Shown here: positions 39,504 to 48,931 of the stretch, in pieces
Numbering within the stretch: the stretch's first letter is position 1
Layout of the letters: every line of letters begins with the position of its first letter
Notes under the pieces: model-generated
Databases searched by the model: none
What the model was told of the DNA's origin: nothing
What the model saw: only the letters and a program-made list of their open reading frames with translations
Source of the DNA: Pseudomonas helleri
GTDB lineage: Bacteria; Pseudomonadota; Gammaproteobacteria; Pseudomonadales; Pseudomonadaceae
Length of the DNA: 64,000 nt
Assembly (NCBI RefSeq): GCF_001043025.1
Contig: NZ_JYLD01000001.1
Coordinates: 310,001-374,000, forward strand
Direction: 5' to 3'
Made by a program: the position numbers and the translations under genes

Positions 39504-40838
39504 ATGTCCATGACTCCCCGCGAAATCGTCCACGAACTCAACCGCCACATCATCGGCCAGGACGACGCCAAACGCGCCGTTGCAATCGCCTTGCGTAACC
39601 GCTGGCGCCGCATGCAGCTCCCTGAAGAGCTGCGCGTTGAAGTCACCCCGAAAAACATCCTGATGATCGGCCCGACCGGTGTCGGTAAAACCGAAATCGC
39701 GCGCCGTCTGGCCAAGCTGGCCAACGCACCGTTCATCAAGGTTGAAGCCACCAAATTCACCGAAGTGGGCTATGTAGGCCGCGACGTTGAGTCGATCATC
39801 CGTGATCTGGCTGACGCGGCGATCAAACTGCTGCGCGAGCAAGAAATCGTTAAAGTCCGCCACCGCGCTGAAGATGCCGCTGAAGAGCGCATTCTCGACG
39901 CACTGCTGCCACCTGCCCGCACGTTTGGCGAAGAGGCGGCGACACCGCAGGACTCCAACACCCGTCAGCTGTTCCGCAAGCGCCTGCGTGAAGGCCAGCT
40001 GGACGACAAGGAAATTGAAATCGAAGTGGCCGACGTGGCCGGCGTCGATATTTCCGCGCCGCCCGGTATGGAAGAAATGACCAACCAGTTGCAAAGCCTG
40101 TTTGCCAACATGGGCAAAGGCAAGCGCAAGAGCCGCAAGCTGAAAGTCAAAGAAGCCCTGAAAATGGTGCGCGACGAAGAAGCCAGCCGCCTGGTCAACG
40201 ACGAAGAACTCAAGGCCAAAGCACTGGAAGCCGTTGAACAGCACGGCATCGTGTTCATCGACGAAATCGACAAGGTTGCCAAACGCGGCAACGTCGGCGG
40301 CGCCGATGTGTCCCGTGAAGGCGTGCAGCGCGACCTGCTGCCGCTGATCGAAGGCTGCACCGTCAACACCAAGCTGGGCATGGTTAAAACTGACCACATC
40401 CTGTTCATCGCCTCCGGTGCGTTCCACCTGAGCAAGCCAAGCGATCTGGTGCCTGAGCTGCAAGGTCGTCTGCCGATCCGTGTCGAACTCAAGGCGCTGA
40501 CCCCGGAAGACTTCGAGCGCATCCTCAGCGAGCCGCACGCTTCGCTGACCGAGCAATACCGCGAACTGCTGAAAACTGAAGGCCTGAACATTGAGTTCCA
40601 GCCTGAAGGCATCAAGCGTCTGGCGGAAATTGCCTGGCAGGTTAACGAGAAAACCGAAAACATCGGTGCTCGTCGCCTGCACACGCTGCTGGAGCGCCTG
40701 CTCGAAGAGGTATCGTTCAGTGCCGGTGACATCGCCAGCGCCCAGAACGAAGAGCCGATTCGTATTGACGCCGAGTACGTGAACAGCCACTTGGGCGAAC
40801 TGGCCAAGAACGAAGACCTCTCGCGCTACATCTTGTAA
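39504..40838 (+). CDS. hslU: ATP-dependent protease ATPase subunit HslU
   Basis: A 444-residue AAA+ unfoldase that feeds proteins to HslV. Seen are Walker [10 protein letters not shown], Walker [10 protein letters not shown], the I-domain insert (about 110-240) and the C-terminal RYIL tail that docks into HslV. The ATG at 39504 ([13 protein letters not shown]) has AGAGG upstream; another ATG two codons on is also possible. A hairpin at 40852-40881 follows the stop. Confidence 0.98.
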   Translation: MSMTPREIVHELNRHIIGQDDAKRAVAIALRNRWRRMQLPEELRVEVTPKNILMIGPTGVGKTEIARRLAKLANAPFIKVEATKFTEVGYVGRDVESIIRDLADAAIKLLREQEIVKVRHRAEDAAEERILDALLPPARTFGEEAATPQDSNTRQLFRKRLREGQLDDKEIEIEVADVAGVDISAPPGMEEMTNQLQSLFANMGKGKRKSRKLKVKEALKMVRDEEASRLVNDEELKAKALEAVEQHGIVFIDEIDKVAKRGNVGGADVSREGVQRDLLPLIEGCTVNTKLGMVKTDHILFIASGAFHLSKPSDLVPELQGRLPIRVELKALTPEDFERILSEPHASLTEQYRELLKTEGLNIEFQPEGIKRLAEIAWQVNEKTENIGARRLHTLLERLLEEVSFSAGDIASAQNEEPIRIDAEYVNSHLGELAKNEDLSRYIL

Positions 40839-40851
40839 GCCGGGCACCTGT

Positions 40852-40881
40852 AGCCGCTGTCGCAGCCTGCGACAGCGGCTT
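40852..40881 (+). terminator. Terminator-like hairpin after hslU
   Basis: Arms agccgctgtcgca and tgcgacagcggc form a long gc-rich stem 13 bases after hslU. The following tcgtgtttgtg is only moderately T-rich. Many Pseudomonas repeats have a similar core, so it may also be a dispersed element. Confidence 0.65.
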
Positions 40882-40907
40882 CGTGTTTGTGTGAAGACCA
40901 AAAGGTT

Positions 40908-41285
40908 ATGACCATGATCCCCAGCGCCATCAACCTGCACAAAGCCTCAAAAACCCTGACCCTCAAATACCCGTCTGGCGAGGAGTACCACCTGCCGGCC
41001 GAACTGCTGCGCGTGCACTCGCCGTCCGCAGAGGTGCAGGGCCACGGCAAGCCCATTCTGCAATTCGGCAAAATCAATGTCGGTTTGCTCAAGATCGAAC
41101 CCGCAGGCCAATACGCACTGAAGCTGACCTTCGATGACGGCCATGACAGCGGGCTGTTTACCTGGGACTACCTGTACCAACTGGGGAAACGCCAGGATGA
41201 GTTGTGGCAGGACTACCTGGCCGAACTCAAAGCAGCCGGTAAGTCGCGCGACCCTTCGGAATCGGTTGTAAAACTGATGCTGTAG
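40908..41285 (+). CDS. DUF971-domain protein
   Basis: A 125-residue small protein of the DUF971 family (related to the N-terminal domain of gamma-butyrobetaine hydroxylase). Characteristic are LRVHSPSAEVQGHG and the segment LTFDDGHDSGLFTWDYLYQLG. The function is not established. In Pseudomonas it lies between hslU and phaC1, and here it is instead followed by a REP and phaF. An ATG two codons later (40914) has better spacing from the AAAGG and could be the true start. Confidence 0.9.
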   Translation: MTMIPSAINLHKASKTLTLKYPSGEEYHLPAELLRVHSPSAEVQGHGKPILQFGKINVGLLKIEPAGQYALKLTFDDGHDSGLFTWDYLYQLGKRQDELWQDYLAELKAAGKSRDPSESVVKLML

Positions 41286-41299
41286 CACCCTGGCCAACT

Positions 41300-41365
41300 G
41301 TAGGAGCGAGCTTGTCTCGCGAGCTTTTTAAAGATCAAAAGATCGCGAGGCAAGCTCGCTCCTAC
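41300..41365. repeat. REP doublet, class A (copy 4), at the pha deletion junction
   Basis: Inverted pair of gtaggagcgagcttgtctcgcgagc arms around a ttttaaagatcaaaa centre. It lies between the convergent DUF971 gene and phaF, where other pseudomonads carry phaC1-phaZ-phaC2-phaD. Confidence 0.9.
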
Positions 41366-41383
41366 AGTCCAGATGTGGGCAAC

Positions 41384-42127
41384 TCAGGATGAGGTGGTTG
41401 GCTCCGGGGCCTTCACTTCAGCTGGCTTTTTGACCGCTGCCGGTTTTTTAGCGGCGGGTTTGGCCGCTGCCTTGGCTGCCGGTTTTGCGGCTGGCTTGGC
41501 AGGGGCTTTGGTGACAGGTTTTGCGGCTGGTTTTGCAGCTGGCTTGGCCGCAGCGCTGGCTGCCGGTTTAGCCGTTGCAGGCTTGGCGGCTGGTTTGGCG
41601 GCCGCTGGCTTGGCAGCAGCAGGTTTGGCTGCAGCAGGCTTGGCGGTCGTCGCTTTGGCTGGCGCGGGCTTGCTTGCAGGCGTGGCTTTGGTAGCGGCGA
41701 CTTTTGCTGCGGCTGCGGTGAGTTTTTCGATGTGTTTGGTCAACACGTCGACTTGCGCATGCAAGTTTTTGACTTCTTCGCGGCTCGGCACACCCAAACG
41801 GGAGATCGCGCTGGTCAGGCGTTTATCGAAAGCCTCTTCGAATTCGCTCCACTTCTCCAGCGCCAGGTCTTTCACATCTTCAACCCGTGAACGCGCGGAT
41901 GAGGTGGTTGCCTTGGCTTCATCGACAAACTTGTTGCCTGCACTCTTGGCCAGCTTTTCAGCTTTTTCGCCGTCTTTGACCAAACTGTCAAACAGCTTGC
42001 TGCCATCGGCATCAATCTTTGAGTACACCCCAAGGCCTGCCAACCAGATCTTGCGCGAGTACTCTTCTATCTTGCCGGTCCATGAGTGACTTTCTTTTGC
42101 AGGTGCAGCCGGTTTCTTTGCAGCCAT
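41384..42127 (-). CDS. phaF: PHA granule phasin / histone-like protein PhaF
   Basis: A 247-residue phasin. The N-terminal half (about 15-135) is the amphipathic phasin domain with YSRKIWLAGLGVYSKI and the leucine-zipper-like VKNLHAQVDVLTKHIEKL. The C-terminal half is almost wholly Ala/Lys/Pro in AKPAA-type repeats, like histone H1, and binds DNA in P. putida PhaF. There PhaF coats PHA granules and ties them to the nucleoid. Neither its usual partner phaI nor any PHA synthase gene is present here. The start at 42127 is MAAKKPAAPAK. Confidence 0.95.
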   Translation of the reverse strand: MAAKKPAAPAKESHSWTGKIEEYSRKIWLAGLGVYSKIDADGSKLFDSLVKDGEKAEKLAKSAGNKFVDEAKATTSSARSRVEDVKDLALEKWSEFEEAFDKRLTSAISRLGVPSREEVKNLHAQVDVLTKHIEKLTAAAAKVAATKATPASKPAPAKATTAKPAAAKPAAAKPAAAKPAAKPATAKPAASAAAKPAAKPAAKPVTKAPAKPAAKPAAKAAAKPAAKKPAAVKKPAEVKAPEPTTSS

Positions 42128-42257
42128 TGTGTTCCCCTCAATGTTCAGTCGCGACGTCTTTGAGTCAAAGCGCCGCGTCATCAAGGTGAACAACATGTTC
42201 ACCTGTAACAGGTTTAGACCTTAATCCGCCTAGTTTCAAGGCAGGTTTAAAACAGGT

Positions 42258-42533
42258 TTATGCCAGCGCTTTGTCCAGCGAGCGTTCAATTTCTGACTGG
42301 ATCATGCCGCTCATCGCCGACATCAACATGCCCAGTTTCACGTCCACTTTGACCCGGCGCTCATCGACTTCCAGTTGGGCCTCGACCCCGGAACGTTTCA
42401 GGGTCACCTTGTCGCCCGACCACTCAGGGCTCAGCCCGTACTGAGATTCCAGCTTACCCACCACTTCCCGGGCCTTGACCCGCGCCTGCTCAAGACCCAG
42501 GGTGTGGATGCGCTCAACACTGATGTTTGCCAT
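42258..42533 (-). CDS. Polyhydroxyalkanoic acid system family protein
   Basis: A 91-residue protein of the PHA granule region family, found next to phaF/phaI in pseudomonads. The start at 42533 (MANISVERIHTLGLEQARVKA) is chosen because the upstream part of the frame runs into the ubiE promoter gap. The function is not known. Sequence such as WSGDKVTLKRSGVEAQLEV suggests a small alpha/beta fold. It is divergent from ubiE. Confidence 0.88.
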   Translation of the reverse strand: MANISVERIHTLGLEQARVKAREVVGKLESQYGLSPEWSGDKVTLKRSGVEAQLEVDERRVKVDVKLGMLMSAMSGMIQSEIERSLDKALA

Positions 42534-42643
42534 TGCTGCTTTCCTCGTAAAAAAGTCGATCACTATACTTACATTGACCCTCGCCAAGACAAAGCCGGCT
42601 ACCGGGATTAGAATGGCCAGCATTCTCTTCTGGTGACAGCGAT

Positions 42644-43414
42644 ATGACTGATCAGCGCAAAGGCAGCGATGCCGAACCCACCACTCACTTCGGCTTCAAG
42701 AACGTGCCGGAAAGCCAAAAGGCCGACAAAGTCGCCGAGGTTTTCCACTCCGTAGCCGGTAAATATGACCTGATGAACGACGTTTTGTCGGGCGGCATGC
42801 ACCGTCTGTGGAAGCGTTTCACCATCGAGCTGTCGGGTGTACGCCCTGGCAACAAGGTGCTGGACATCGCCGGCGGTACAGGCGATCTGGCGCGCAAGTT
42901 CTCGCAACTGGTCGGCCCGACCGGCCACGTGGTACTGGCCGACATCAACGCCTCGATGCTCAAGGTAGGCCGTGATCGCCTGCTGGACAAAGGCGTTGCC
43001 GGCAATATCGAGTTCGTTCAGGCCGACGCCGAAAAGCTGCCGTTCCCGGACAACCACTTCGACTGCGTGACCATCGCCTTTGGCCTGCGTAACGTGACCC
43101 ACAAAGAAGACGCGCTGCGCTCCATGCTGCGTGTGCTCAAGCCGGGCGGCCGCCTGTTGGTGCTGGAGTTCTCCAAGCCGACCAACGCGCTGATGTCCAA
43201 GGTTTACGACGCCTACTCGTTCGCCTTTATGCCCATGGTCGGCAAGCTGGTGCTCAACGATGCCGACAGCTACCGCTACCTGGCTGAGTCGATCCGCATG
43301 CACCCGAACCAGGAGACGCTGAAGTCGATGATGGTCGAGGCCGGTTTTGACCGCGTGACCTATCACAACATGACCTCAGGTATCGTCGCACTGCACCGCG
43401 GCATCAAGCCCTGA
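42644..43414 (+). CDS. ubiE: Ubiquinone/menaquinone methyltransferase UbiE
   Basis: A 256-residue SAM-dependent C-methyltransferase of ubiquinone (and menaquinone) synthesis. The SAM-binding motif [14 protein letters not shown] is at about residues 70-83, and the family motifs [18 protein letters not shown] and [12 protein letters not shown] are present. Normal length. Its stop overlaps the ubiJ start (TGATG), and ubiE-ubiJ-ubiB form one operon as in E. coli. Confidence 0.98.
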   Translation: MTDQRKGSDAEPTTHFGFKNVPESQKADKVAEVFHSVAGKYDLMNDVLSGGMHRLWKRFTIELSGVRPGNKVLDIAGGTGDLARKFSQLVGPTGHVVLADINASMLKVGRDRLLDKGVAGNIEFVQADAEKLPFPDNHFDCVTIAFGLRNVTHKEDALRSMLRVLKPGGRLLVLEFSKPTNALMSKVYDAYSFAFMPMVGKLVLNDADSYRYLAESIRMHPNQETLKSMMVEAGFDRVTYHNMTSGIVALHRGIKP

Positions 43415-44037
43415 TGTTGCTGCGCGGCCTTCTCGCCAGCGTCGAAACCGGCGTTAACCGGGTATTGCGCCTGGACAGCACGGCCTTGGCACGCTTGCGC
43501 CCGTTGACCGGCAAGGTCATTGCGGTGCGCGGCAGCAGCCCGACGGTTCAGCTGTTTATCCTGCCCAGCGATGAAGGCCTGATGCTGGCCGCTGAGTGGG
43601 CCGCCGACGCCGACTGCACCTTGCGTGCCCCGACGTCGACCCTGCTGCGCCTGGCCTTGAGCAAAGACAAAAGCGCGGTGTTGCACAGCCCGCAGGTCGA
43701 CCTCGAAGGCGACAGCGCCGCGTTGATGGCGCTGGCCGCCGTGCTGCAAGATCTTGAGCTGGACTGGGAGTACGAACTCTCACGCTGGATCGGCCCTGTG
43801 CCTACGGCGTTGATCGGCGGCCACCTGCGCAGTCGCGCCAACTGGTACCAGCAAGGTTTCGCCAGCCTCAATCAGAACCTGGCCGAATACCTGAGCGAAG
43901 AAGCCCGCACCTTGGTCGGCGAACGTGAAGCGCAAGCGCGCTTTGAGCAAATCGACCGACTTAAACTCGACCTGGACCGCCTGGAGGCACGCTTTGAGCG
44001 CCTCAGCCGATCCCTCAAGCCCAGCGATCACGCATGA
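43414..44037 (+). CDS. ubiJ: Ubiquinone biosynthesis accessory factor UbiJ (SCP2 domain)
   Basis: A 207-residue protein with an SCP2 lipid-binding domain (about 1-130) and a charged coiled coil at the end (about 165-205). In E. coli UbiJ scaffolds the soluble ubiquinone complex with UbiK and holds hydrophobic intermediates. The position between ubiE and ubiB supports this. It overlaps both neighbours by a few bases. Confidence 0.93.
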   Translation: MLLRGLLASVETGVNRVLRLDSTALARLRPLTGKVIAVRGSSPTVQLFILPSDEGLMLAAEWAADADCTLRAPTSTLLRLALSKDKSAVLHSPQVDLEGDSAALMALAAVLQDLELDWEYELSRWIGPVPTALIGGHLRSRANWYQQGFASLNQNLAEYLSEEARTLVGEREAQARFEQIDRLKLDLDRLEARFERLSRSLKPSDHA

Positions 44038-45641
44038 AGCTGCTTGCCATACGCCGTTTGTTTCGCATCCAGCGCGTCGTCATTCGCTACCGCCTGGATG
44101 ACCTGCTGTTTGCTCTGCCCTTGCCGTGGTGGCTGTTGTCGCTGCGTTATGCCCTGCCGTGGCGCTGGTTCCCGCGTAAAAAGCTGGAACTGAGCCGAGG
44201 CGCAGCCCTACGGTTGGCCTTGCAGGACTTAGGACCGATCTTTATCAAGTTCGGGCAAATTCTGTCGACCCGTCGCGACTTGCTCCCACCGGACATCGCC
44301 GATGAGTTGATGCTGTTGCAAGACCGCGTTCCGCCGTTCGACCCGGAACTGGCGGTCAAGCTGATCGAAGAACAGCTTGGCGCCAAAATCAGCGAAGTCT
44401 TTAGCCGTTTTGACATTGAACCGCTGGCCTCAGCCTCGGTGGCCCAGGTGCACGCCGCCAAACTCAAAACCGGCGAAGAGGTCGTGGTCAAAGTCGTCCG
44501 CCCGGGCCTCAAGCCGATCATCGGCTCTGACCTGGCCTGGCTGTTTATTCTGGCCAAGACCGCCGAGCGCCTGAGCGCGGATGCGCGCCTGCTGCACCCG
44601 GTAGACGTGGTCAGCGATTACGAAAAAACCATCTACGACGAACTCGACCTGCTGCGCGAGGCGGCCAACGCCAGCCAGCTCAAGCGCAACTTCGAAGGTT
44701 CGCCGCTGCTCTACGTACCGCAGATTTACTGGGACTGGTGCCGCCCCAAGGTGCTGGTCATGGAGCGCATCTACGGGCTGCAAGTCACCGATCTGGCGGC
44801 CTTGGCCGACCAGCGCACCGACATGAAGCTGCTGGCCGAGCGCGGGGTCGAGATCTTCTTCACCCAAGTGTTTCGTGACAGTTTTTTCCATGCCGACATG
44901 CACCCTGGCAACATCTTCGTCAGCACGGTCAGCCCGTGGAGCCCGCAATACATCGCCATCGACTGTGGCATCGTCGGCAGCCTGACCCCCGAAGACCAGG
45001 ACTACCTGGCGCGCAACCTGTTTGCCTTCTTCAAGCGTGATTACCGGCGTGTGGCCCAACTGCACATCGACTCGGGCTGGGTGCCTGCGAACACCAAGCT
45101 CAACGAGTTTGAGGCGGCGATCCGCACCGTGTGCGAGCCGATTTTCGAGAAGCCGCTCAAAGAAATTTCCTTTGGTCAGGTGCTGATGCGCCTGTTCCAG
45201 ACCGCTCGGCGCTTCAACATGGAAGTCCAGCCGCAGTTGGTTTTGTTACAAAAAACCCTGCTTAACATCGAAGGCCTGGGCCGCCAGCTATACCCCGACC
45301 TTGACCTGTGGAGCACCGCGCAGCCGTTCCTTGAACGCTGGATGCGCGAGCGCGTCAGCCCCAAAACCCTGCTGCGCAACCTGCACAGCCAGGTCGAGCA
45401 GATCCCGCATCTGGCGGGCATGACCCGCGACCTGCTGGAACGTATGTCGCAACCTCACGCCAAAAACCAGCCGCTGGCGGTGCGTGAGCCCCGGGACGGC
45501 TGGTTCTTGCGCCTGCTGGGCGCCGGGCATGTGGTCGCAGGCGCCTTACTGGCAACTGTCGGACCTTTGGGCAGCATCGGTTACTGGCCGGCGGGTATCC
45601 TGCTGGTGGTGGGCCTTTACCTGATCGTGCGCCGATCGTAG
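44034..45641 (+). CDS. ubiB: Ubiquinone biosynthesis regulatory protein kinase UbiB
   Basis: A 535-residue atypical kinase/ATPase of the ABC1/ADCK family. The KxGQ motif is seen in [16 protein letters not shown] (about 69-84), an Ala-rich loop as [21 protein letters not shown] with the Lys, and the [10 protein letters not shown] catalytic-loop-like motif. Two hydrophobic helices end the protein (about 495-533) and place it at the membrane. UbiB is needed for aerobic ubiquinone synthesis. It overlaps ubiJ by four bases (ATGA). Confidence 0.97.
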   Translation: MKLLAIRRLFRIQRVVIRYRLDDLLFALPLPWWLLSLRYALPWRWFPRKKLELSRGAALRLALQDLGPIFIKFGQILSTRRDLLPPDIADELMLLQDRVPPFDPELAVKLIEEQLGAKISEVFSRFDIEPLASASVAQVHAAKLKTGEEVVVKVVRPGLKPIIGSDLAWLFILAKTAERLSADARLLHPVDVVSDYEKTIYDELDLLREAANASQLKRNFEGSPLLYVPQIYWDWCRPKVLVMERIYGLQVTDLAALADQRTDMKLLAERGVEIFFTQVFRDSFFHADMHPGNIFVSTVSPWSPQYIAIDCGIVGSLTPEDQDYLARNLFAFFKRDYRRVAQLHIDSGWVPANTKLNEFEAAIRTVCEPIFEKPLKEISFGQVLMRLFQTARRFNMEVQPQLVLLQKTLLNIEGLGRQLYPDLDLWSTAQPFLERWMRERVSPKTLLRNLHSQVEQIPHLAGMTRDLLERMSQPHAKNQPLAVREPRDGWFLRLLGAGHVVAGALLATVGPLGSIGYWPAGILLVVGLYLIVRRS

Positions 45642-45703
45642 GAATTCTGGTCACTCTTGAGAGAGGCTGGCAAACTGTGGGCATCGCGAGTGCGGAGTCA
45701 AAC

Positions 45704-46105
45704 ATGAAAGACTGGCTGGACGAGATCAAATGGGACAACGATGGCCTGGTGCCTGCAATTGCCCAAGACCATAAAACCGGACGTGTGCTGATGATGGCCT
45801 GGATGAACCGCGAGGCCCTGAGCCTGACCGCGGCAGAAAACAGTGCCATCTACTGGTCACGCTCGCGTGGCAAACTGTGGCGCAAAGGCGAAGAATCAGG
45901 CCACGTGCAAAAGCTGCATGAAATGCGCCTGGACTGCGACGCTGATGTGATCATCCTGATGGTTGAGCAAATCGGCGACATCGCCTGCCATACCGGCCGT
46001 CAAAGCTGCTTCTACCGCGTTTACGAAAACGCCGAATGGAAGACCGTTGATCCGGTACTTAAAGACCCGAACGCCATTTATCACGCAGGCCACTCCCATG
46101 ACTGA
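45704..46105 (+). CDS. hisI: Phosphoribosyl-AMP cyclohydrolase
   Basis: A 133-residue metal-dependent enzyme, third step of histidine synthesis. The zinc and magnesium ligands are seen in [13 protein letters not shown] and the Cys motif [13 protein letters not shown]. The start at 45704 ([11 protein letters not shown]) has GGAG upstream. The monofunctional HisI stands beside a separate hisE, overlapping it by eight bases, while E. coli has a fused hisIE. Confidence 0.97.
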   Translation: MKDWLDEIKWDNDGLVPAIAQDHKTGRVLMMAWMNREALSLTAAENSAIYWSRSRGKLWRKGEESGHVQKLHEMRLDCDADVIILMVEQIGDIACHTGRQSCFYRVYENAEWKTVDPVLKDPNAIYHAGHSHD

Positions 46106-46430
46106 CACCCTGAACCGCGTCGCCCAAGTGCTCGAAGCACGCAAAGGCGCCACGCCAGACAGCTCCTATGTCGCCAGCCTGTACCACAAGGGTTTGAACA
46201 AGATCCTGGAAAAAGTCGGCGAAGAGTCGGTCGAAACCATCATTGCCGCCAAAGATGCTGCCATCAGCGGTGACTGCAGCGATGTCATCTACGAAACGGC
46301 TGATTTATGGTTCCACAGCATGATCATGCTCGCCCAGCTGGGCCAGCATCCTCAGGCGGTACTGGATGAACTGGAGCGCCGCATCGGCACTTCCGGACAC
46401 GTGGAAAAAGCCTCCCGGCCTTCCGCCTAA
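46098..46430 (+). CDS. hisE: Phosphoribosyl-ATP pyrophosphohydrolase
   Basis: A 110-residue all-alpha MazG-like hydrolase, second step of histidine synthesis. Metal-binding acidic residues lie in [15 protein letters not shown] and [14 protein letters not shown]. The start at 46098 overlaps hisI. tatA follows after 22 bases, an arrangement common in Pseudomonas. Confidence 0.96.
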   Translation: MTDTLNRVAQVLEARKGATPDSSYVASLYHKGLNKILEKVGEESVETIIAAKDAAISGDCSDVIYETADLWFHSMIMLAQLGQHPQAVLDELERRIGTSGHVEKASRPSA

Positions 46431-46452
46431 ACCCTTTTTCAAGGAGCACAGC

Positions 46453-46731
46453 ATGGGCATTTTTGACTGGAAACACTGGATCGTCATTCTGGTAGTCGTG
46501 GTCCTGGTCTTCGGCACCAAAAAACTGAAAAATCTGGGCACCGACGTGGGCGAGTCAATCAAAGGCTTTCGCAAAGCCATGAACGACGACGAAAAGCCTG
46601 CCGAACCCGTGGTTCCTCCTGCGCAGCCAACTGCCGCACCGACACCGCACACCACTTCGACCCTGAATGAGCCGCACACCATCGACGTGCAGGCACAAAA
46701 AGTCGAAGAGCCGACCCGCAAAGACGTGTGA
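46453..46731 (+). CDS. tatA: Twin-arginine translocase subunit TatA
   Basis: A 92-residue protein with a short N-terminal membrane helix (about 8-21), the [23 protein letters not shown] amphipathic helix, and a charged, Pro-rich tail. TatA oligomers form the variable pore of the Tat system, which exports folded proteins. The start at 46453 has AAGGAG nearby. First gene of tatABC. Confidence 0.96.
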   Translation: MGIFDWKHWIVILVVVVLVFGTKKLKNLGTDVGESIKGFRKAMNDDEKPAEPVVPPAQPTAAPTPHTTSTLNEPHTIDVQAQKVEEPTRKDV

Positions 46732-46741
46732 GCCAAAACCC

Positions 46742-47173
46742 ATGTTCGGTATCAGCTTCAGTGAACTGCTGCTCGTCGGCCTTGTAGCCCTCGTGGTGCT
46801 GGGCCCCGAGCGCCTGCCGGGTGCTGCACGCACCGCCGGCCTGTGGATCGGACGCTTGAAACGCAGTTTCAATGCGATCAAACAGGAAGTTGAACGTGAA
46901 ATCGGCGCTGACGAGATCCGTCGCCAGTTGCACAACGAACACATCTTGTCGATGGAAGAGGAAGCCAAGAAGATCTTGGCTCCGCTCCAGCCGACGGTGC
47001 CGCCCGTGGTGCCGACAGAGCCTGTGGCAGCCCCCGCAGCCGCGCCTGTGGCCCCGCTGGCTCACCCGGAGCCTGCCAGCCCGGCACCGACCAGCCTGAG
47101 CGAGACCGAGGCCGGGCCAGCGCCTCACGCGCCTGCGCCACACGACCCAACCCTGCCACCGCGAGCCCCCTAA
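46742..47173 (+). CDS. tatB: Twin-arginine translocase subunit TatB
   Basis: A 143-residue protein starting [26 protein letters not shown], the TatB helix with the conserved Gly-Pro hinge. An amphipathic helix and a long Ala/Pro-rich tail follow. TatB forms the receptor complex with TatC. It lies ten bases after tatA and four before tatC. Confidence 0.96.
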   Translation: MFGISFSELLLVGLVALVVLGPERLPGAARTAGLWIGRLKRSFNAIKQEVEREIGADEIRRQLHNEHILSMEEEAKKILAPLQPTVPPVVPTEPVAAPAAAPVAPLAHPEPASPAPTSLSETEAGPAPHAPAPHDPTLPPRAP

Positions 47174-47177
47174 GCGC

Positions 47178-47990
47178 ATGAGCGACTCCTCCAAAAACGA
47201 GCAGCCCGAACACGACCAGCCAATGCCGCTGGTCTCGCACCTGACCGAGCTGCGTACCCGTTTGTTGCGCTGTATTGCGGCGGTCTTTCTGATCTTCATC
47301 GCCTTGTTTGCCTTTACGCAGCAGATCTACACCCTGGTCTCCACGCCGCTGCGTGAATACCTGCCGGTGGGCGCCACGATGATCGCCACCGACGTGGCCT
47401 CGCCGTTCCTCACGCCGCTCAAGCTGACCATGATGGTCTCGCTGTTTATTGCCATTCCGGTGATCCTGCACCAGATCTGGGGCTTTATTGCGCCGGGCCT
47501 GTACAAGCATGAAAAGCGCATTGCCGTACCGCTGCTGATCTCCAGCATCTTTTTGTTCTATGCCGGTATGGCGTTTGCCTACTTCCTGGTCTTCCCGCTG
47601 GTGTTCAAGTTCTTTGCTGCCGCGACCCCTGAAGGCGTGGCCATGATGACCGACATCAGCAGTTACCTTGATTTCGTCATGACCCTGTTTTTTGCCTTTG
47701 GCGTGGCCTTTGAAATTCCGGTGGCTGTGGTACTGCTGGTCTGGATCGGCATCGTCGACGTCAAATACCTGCGCAAGATCCGTCCGTACGTGATCATCGG
47801 CTGCTTCGTGGTCGGCATGATCCTGACCCCGCCAGACATCTTTTCGCAGACGCTACTGGCCGTGCCGATGTGGATGCTGTTTGAGATAGGCATTCTGTTT
47901 GGCAGCCTGATCAGCAAAAACAAGCGCGGCGACGAAGAAGAGCCGGCTGACAGTGACAGCAACGCCCAACCGCCAGCACCGCAGCCGTGA
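47178..47990 (+). CDS. tatC: Twin-arginine translocase subunit TatC
   Basis: A 270-residue six-helix membrane protein that binds the twin-arginine signal. Conserved are [12 protein letters not shown] near the N-terminus, [12 protein letters not shown], the periplasmic loop and [17 protein letters not shown]. Normal length. Its stop overlaps the GTG start of rsmE (GTGA). Confidence 0.98.
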   Translation: MSDSSKNEQPEHDQPMPLVSHLTELRTRLLRCIAAVFLIFIALFAFTQQIYTLVSTPLREYLPVGATMIATDVASPFLTPLKLTMMVSLFIAIPVILHQIWGFIAPGLYKHEKRIAVPLLISSIFLFYAGMAFAYFLVFPLVFKFFAAATPEGVAMMTDISSYLDFVMTLFFAFGVAFEIPVAVVLLVWIGIVDVKYLRKIRPYVIIGCFVVGMILTPPDIFSQTLLAVPMWMLFEIGILFGSLISKNKRGDEEEPADSDSNAQPPAPQP

Positions 47991-48697
47991 ACCTGCTGCT
48001 CCTCGAAGAGGCTGACTTCATTGCCGCCGACCGCGTGATCCTGCGCGACCGGCGCCTGACCCACATGCAGGACGTGCACCGTGCAGCGGTGGGCGACACC
48101 CTGCGCGTGGGCCGGATTGGCGGTTTGATGGGCAGCGCCGAACTGGTGCGCCTTGAAGCCAAAGAGGCAGAGCTGGTGATCCTCAGTCTCGACCAGCCCC
48201 CGCCGCCAAAGCTCCCGCTGACCCTGCTGCTGGCCCTGCCCCGGCCGAAAATGTTGCGCCGGGTACTCCAGACGGTGGCGTCCATGGGCGTGCCCAAGGT
48301 CGTGCTGGTCAACAGTTACCGGGTTGAAAAGAGCTTCTGGCAAACCCCGTTTCTGGAGCCCGAGGCCATACGCGAGCAATTGATCCTGGGCCTTGAGCAG
48401 TCCCGCGACAGCGTGCTGCCTGAAGTCATCATCGAAAAACGCTTCAAACCGTTTGTCGAAGACCGCCTGCCGGCCATGGCCGACGGCACTTTGGGCCTGG
48501 TCGGCCACCCCGGCAATTACCCCGACTGCCCACGCGGCCTGAACGAAGCCGTCACCCTGGCCATCGGCCCGGAAGGTGGCTGGATCCCTTACGAGATCGA
48601 CCTGCTGGTCAACGCCGGGCTGCAACCGGTACAACTCGGCGCCCGCATCCTGCGGGTCGAAACCGCCGTCACCGCCCTCCTCGCCCGGTTGTTCTAA
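47987..48697 (+). CDS. rsmE: 16S rRNA (uracil-1498-N3) methyltransferase RsmE
   Basis: A 236-residue SPOUT methyltransferase. The N-terminal PUA-like domain is followed by a knotted SAM-binding domain with [16 protein letters not shown] and [16 protein letters not shown] at the C-terminus, both hallmark motifs. The start is GTG. It is joined to tatC by overlap, and the order tatABC-rsmE-chemoreceptor follows P. aeruginosa. Confidence 0.96.
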   Translation: MNLLLLEEADFIAADRVILRDRRLTHMQDVHRAAVGDTLRVGRIGGLMGSAELVRLEAKEAELVILSLDQPPPPKLPLTLLLALPRPKMLRRVLQTVASMGVPKVVLVNSYRVEKSFWQTPFLEPEAIREQLILGLEQSRDSVLPEVIIEKRFKPFVEDRLPAMADGTLGLVGHPGNYPDCPRGLNEAVTLAIGPEGGWIPYEIDLLVNAGLQPVQLGARILRVETAVTALLARLF

Positions 48698-48724
48698 GCC
48701 CACTAATCTCTACGGCCGTTTCGC

Positions 48725-48755
48725 AGCCTCGTTCCTCGTCAGCGACTACGAGGCT
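48725..48755. repeat. Small palindromic repeat upstream of chemoreceptor gene
   Basis: Arms agcctcgt and acgaggct lie about 15 bases apart, followed by a second agcgagcggcctcgct. The block resembles short Pseudomonas repeats and may end rsmE transcription. No T-run follows. Confidence 0.5.
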
Positions 48756-48931
48756 AGCGAGCGGCCTCGCTCCCTATATGGCAATAAGCCACTTCTTGCG
48801 ACCTGGATCACATATTCGACAGCCGTTCTACAGTTATCTGCCGGGACGCCGATGCGCTGTGAAGTCACGAGCACCGCAAAGCAACGGACAACTTTGCGTC
48901 TCTCGATCCAGGTCCTTAAAGGAGCAGCACC

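Noticed and set aside
39480..40940. A 486-codon open frame antisense to hslU
   Set aside because: Shadow of hslU. Composition is typical of antisense GC-rich frames.
41373..42089. Ala/Gly/Leu-rich open frame opposite phaF resembling a membrane protein
   Set aside because: It is the antisense reading of the AKPAA repeats of PhaF, which gives false hydrophobic repeats.
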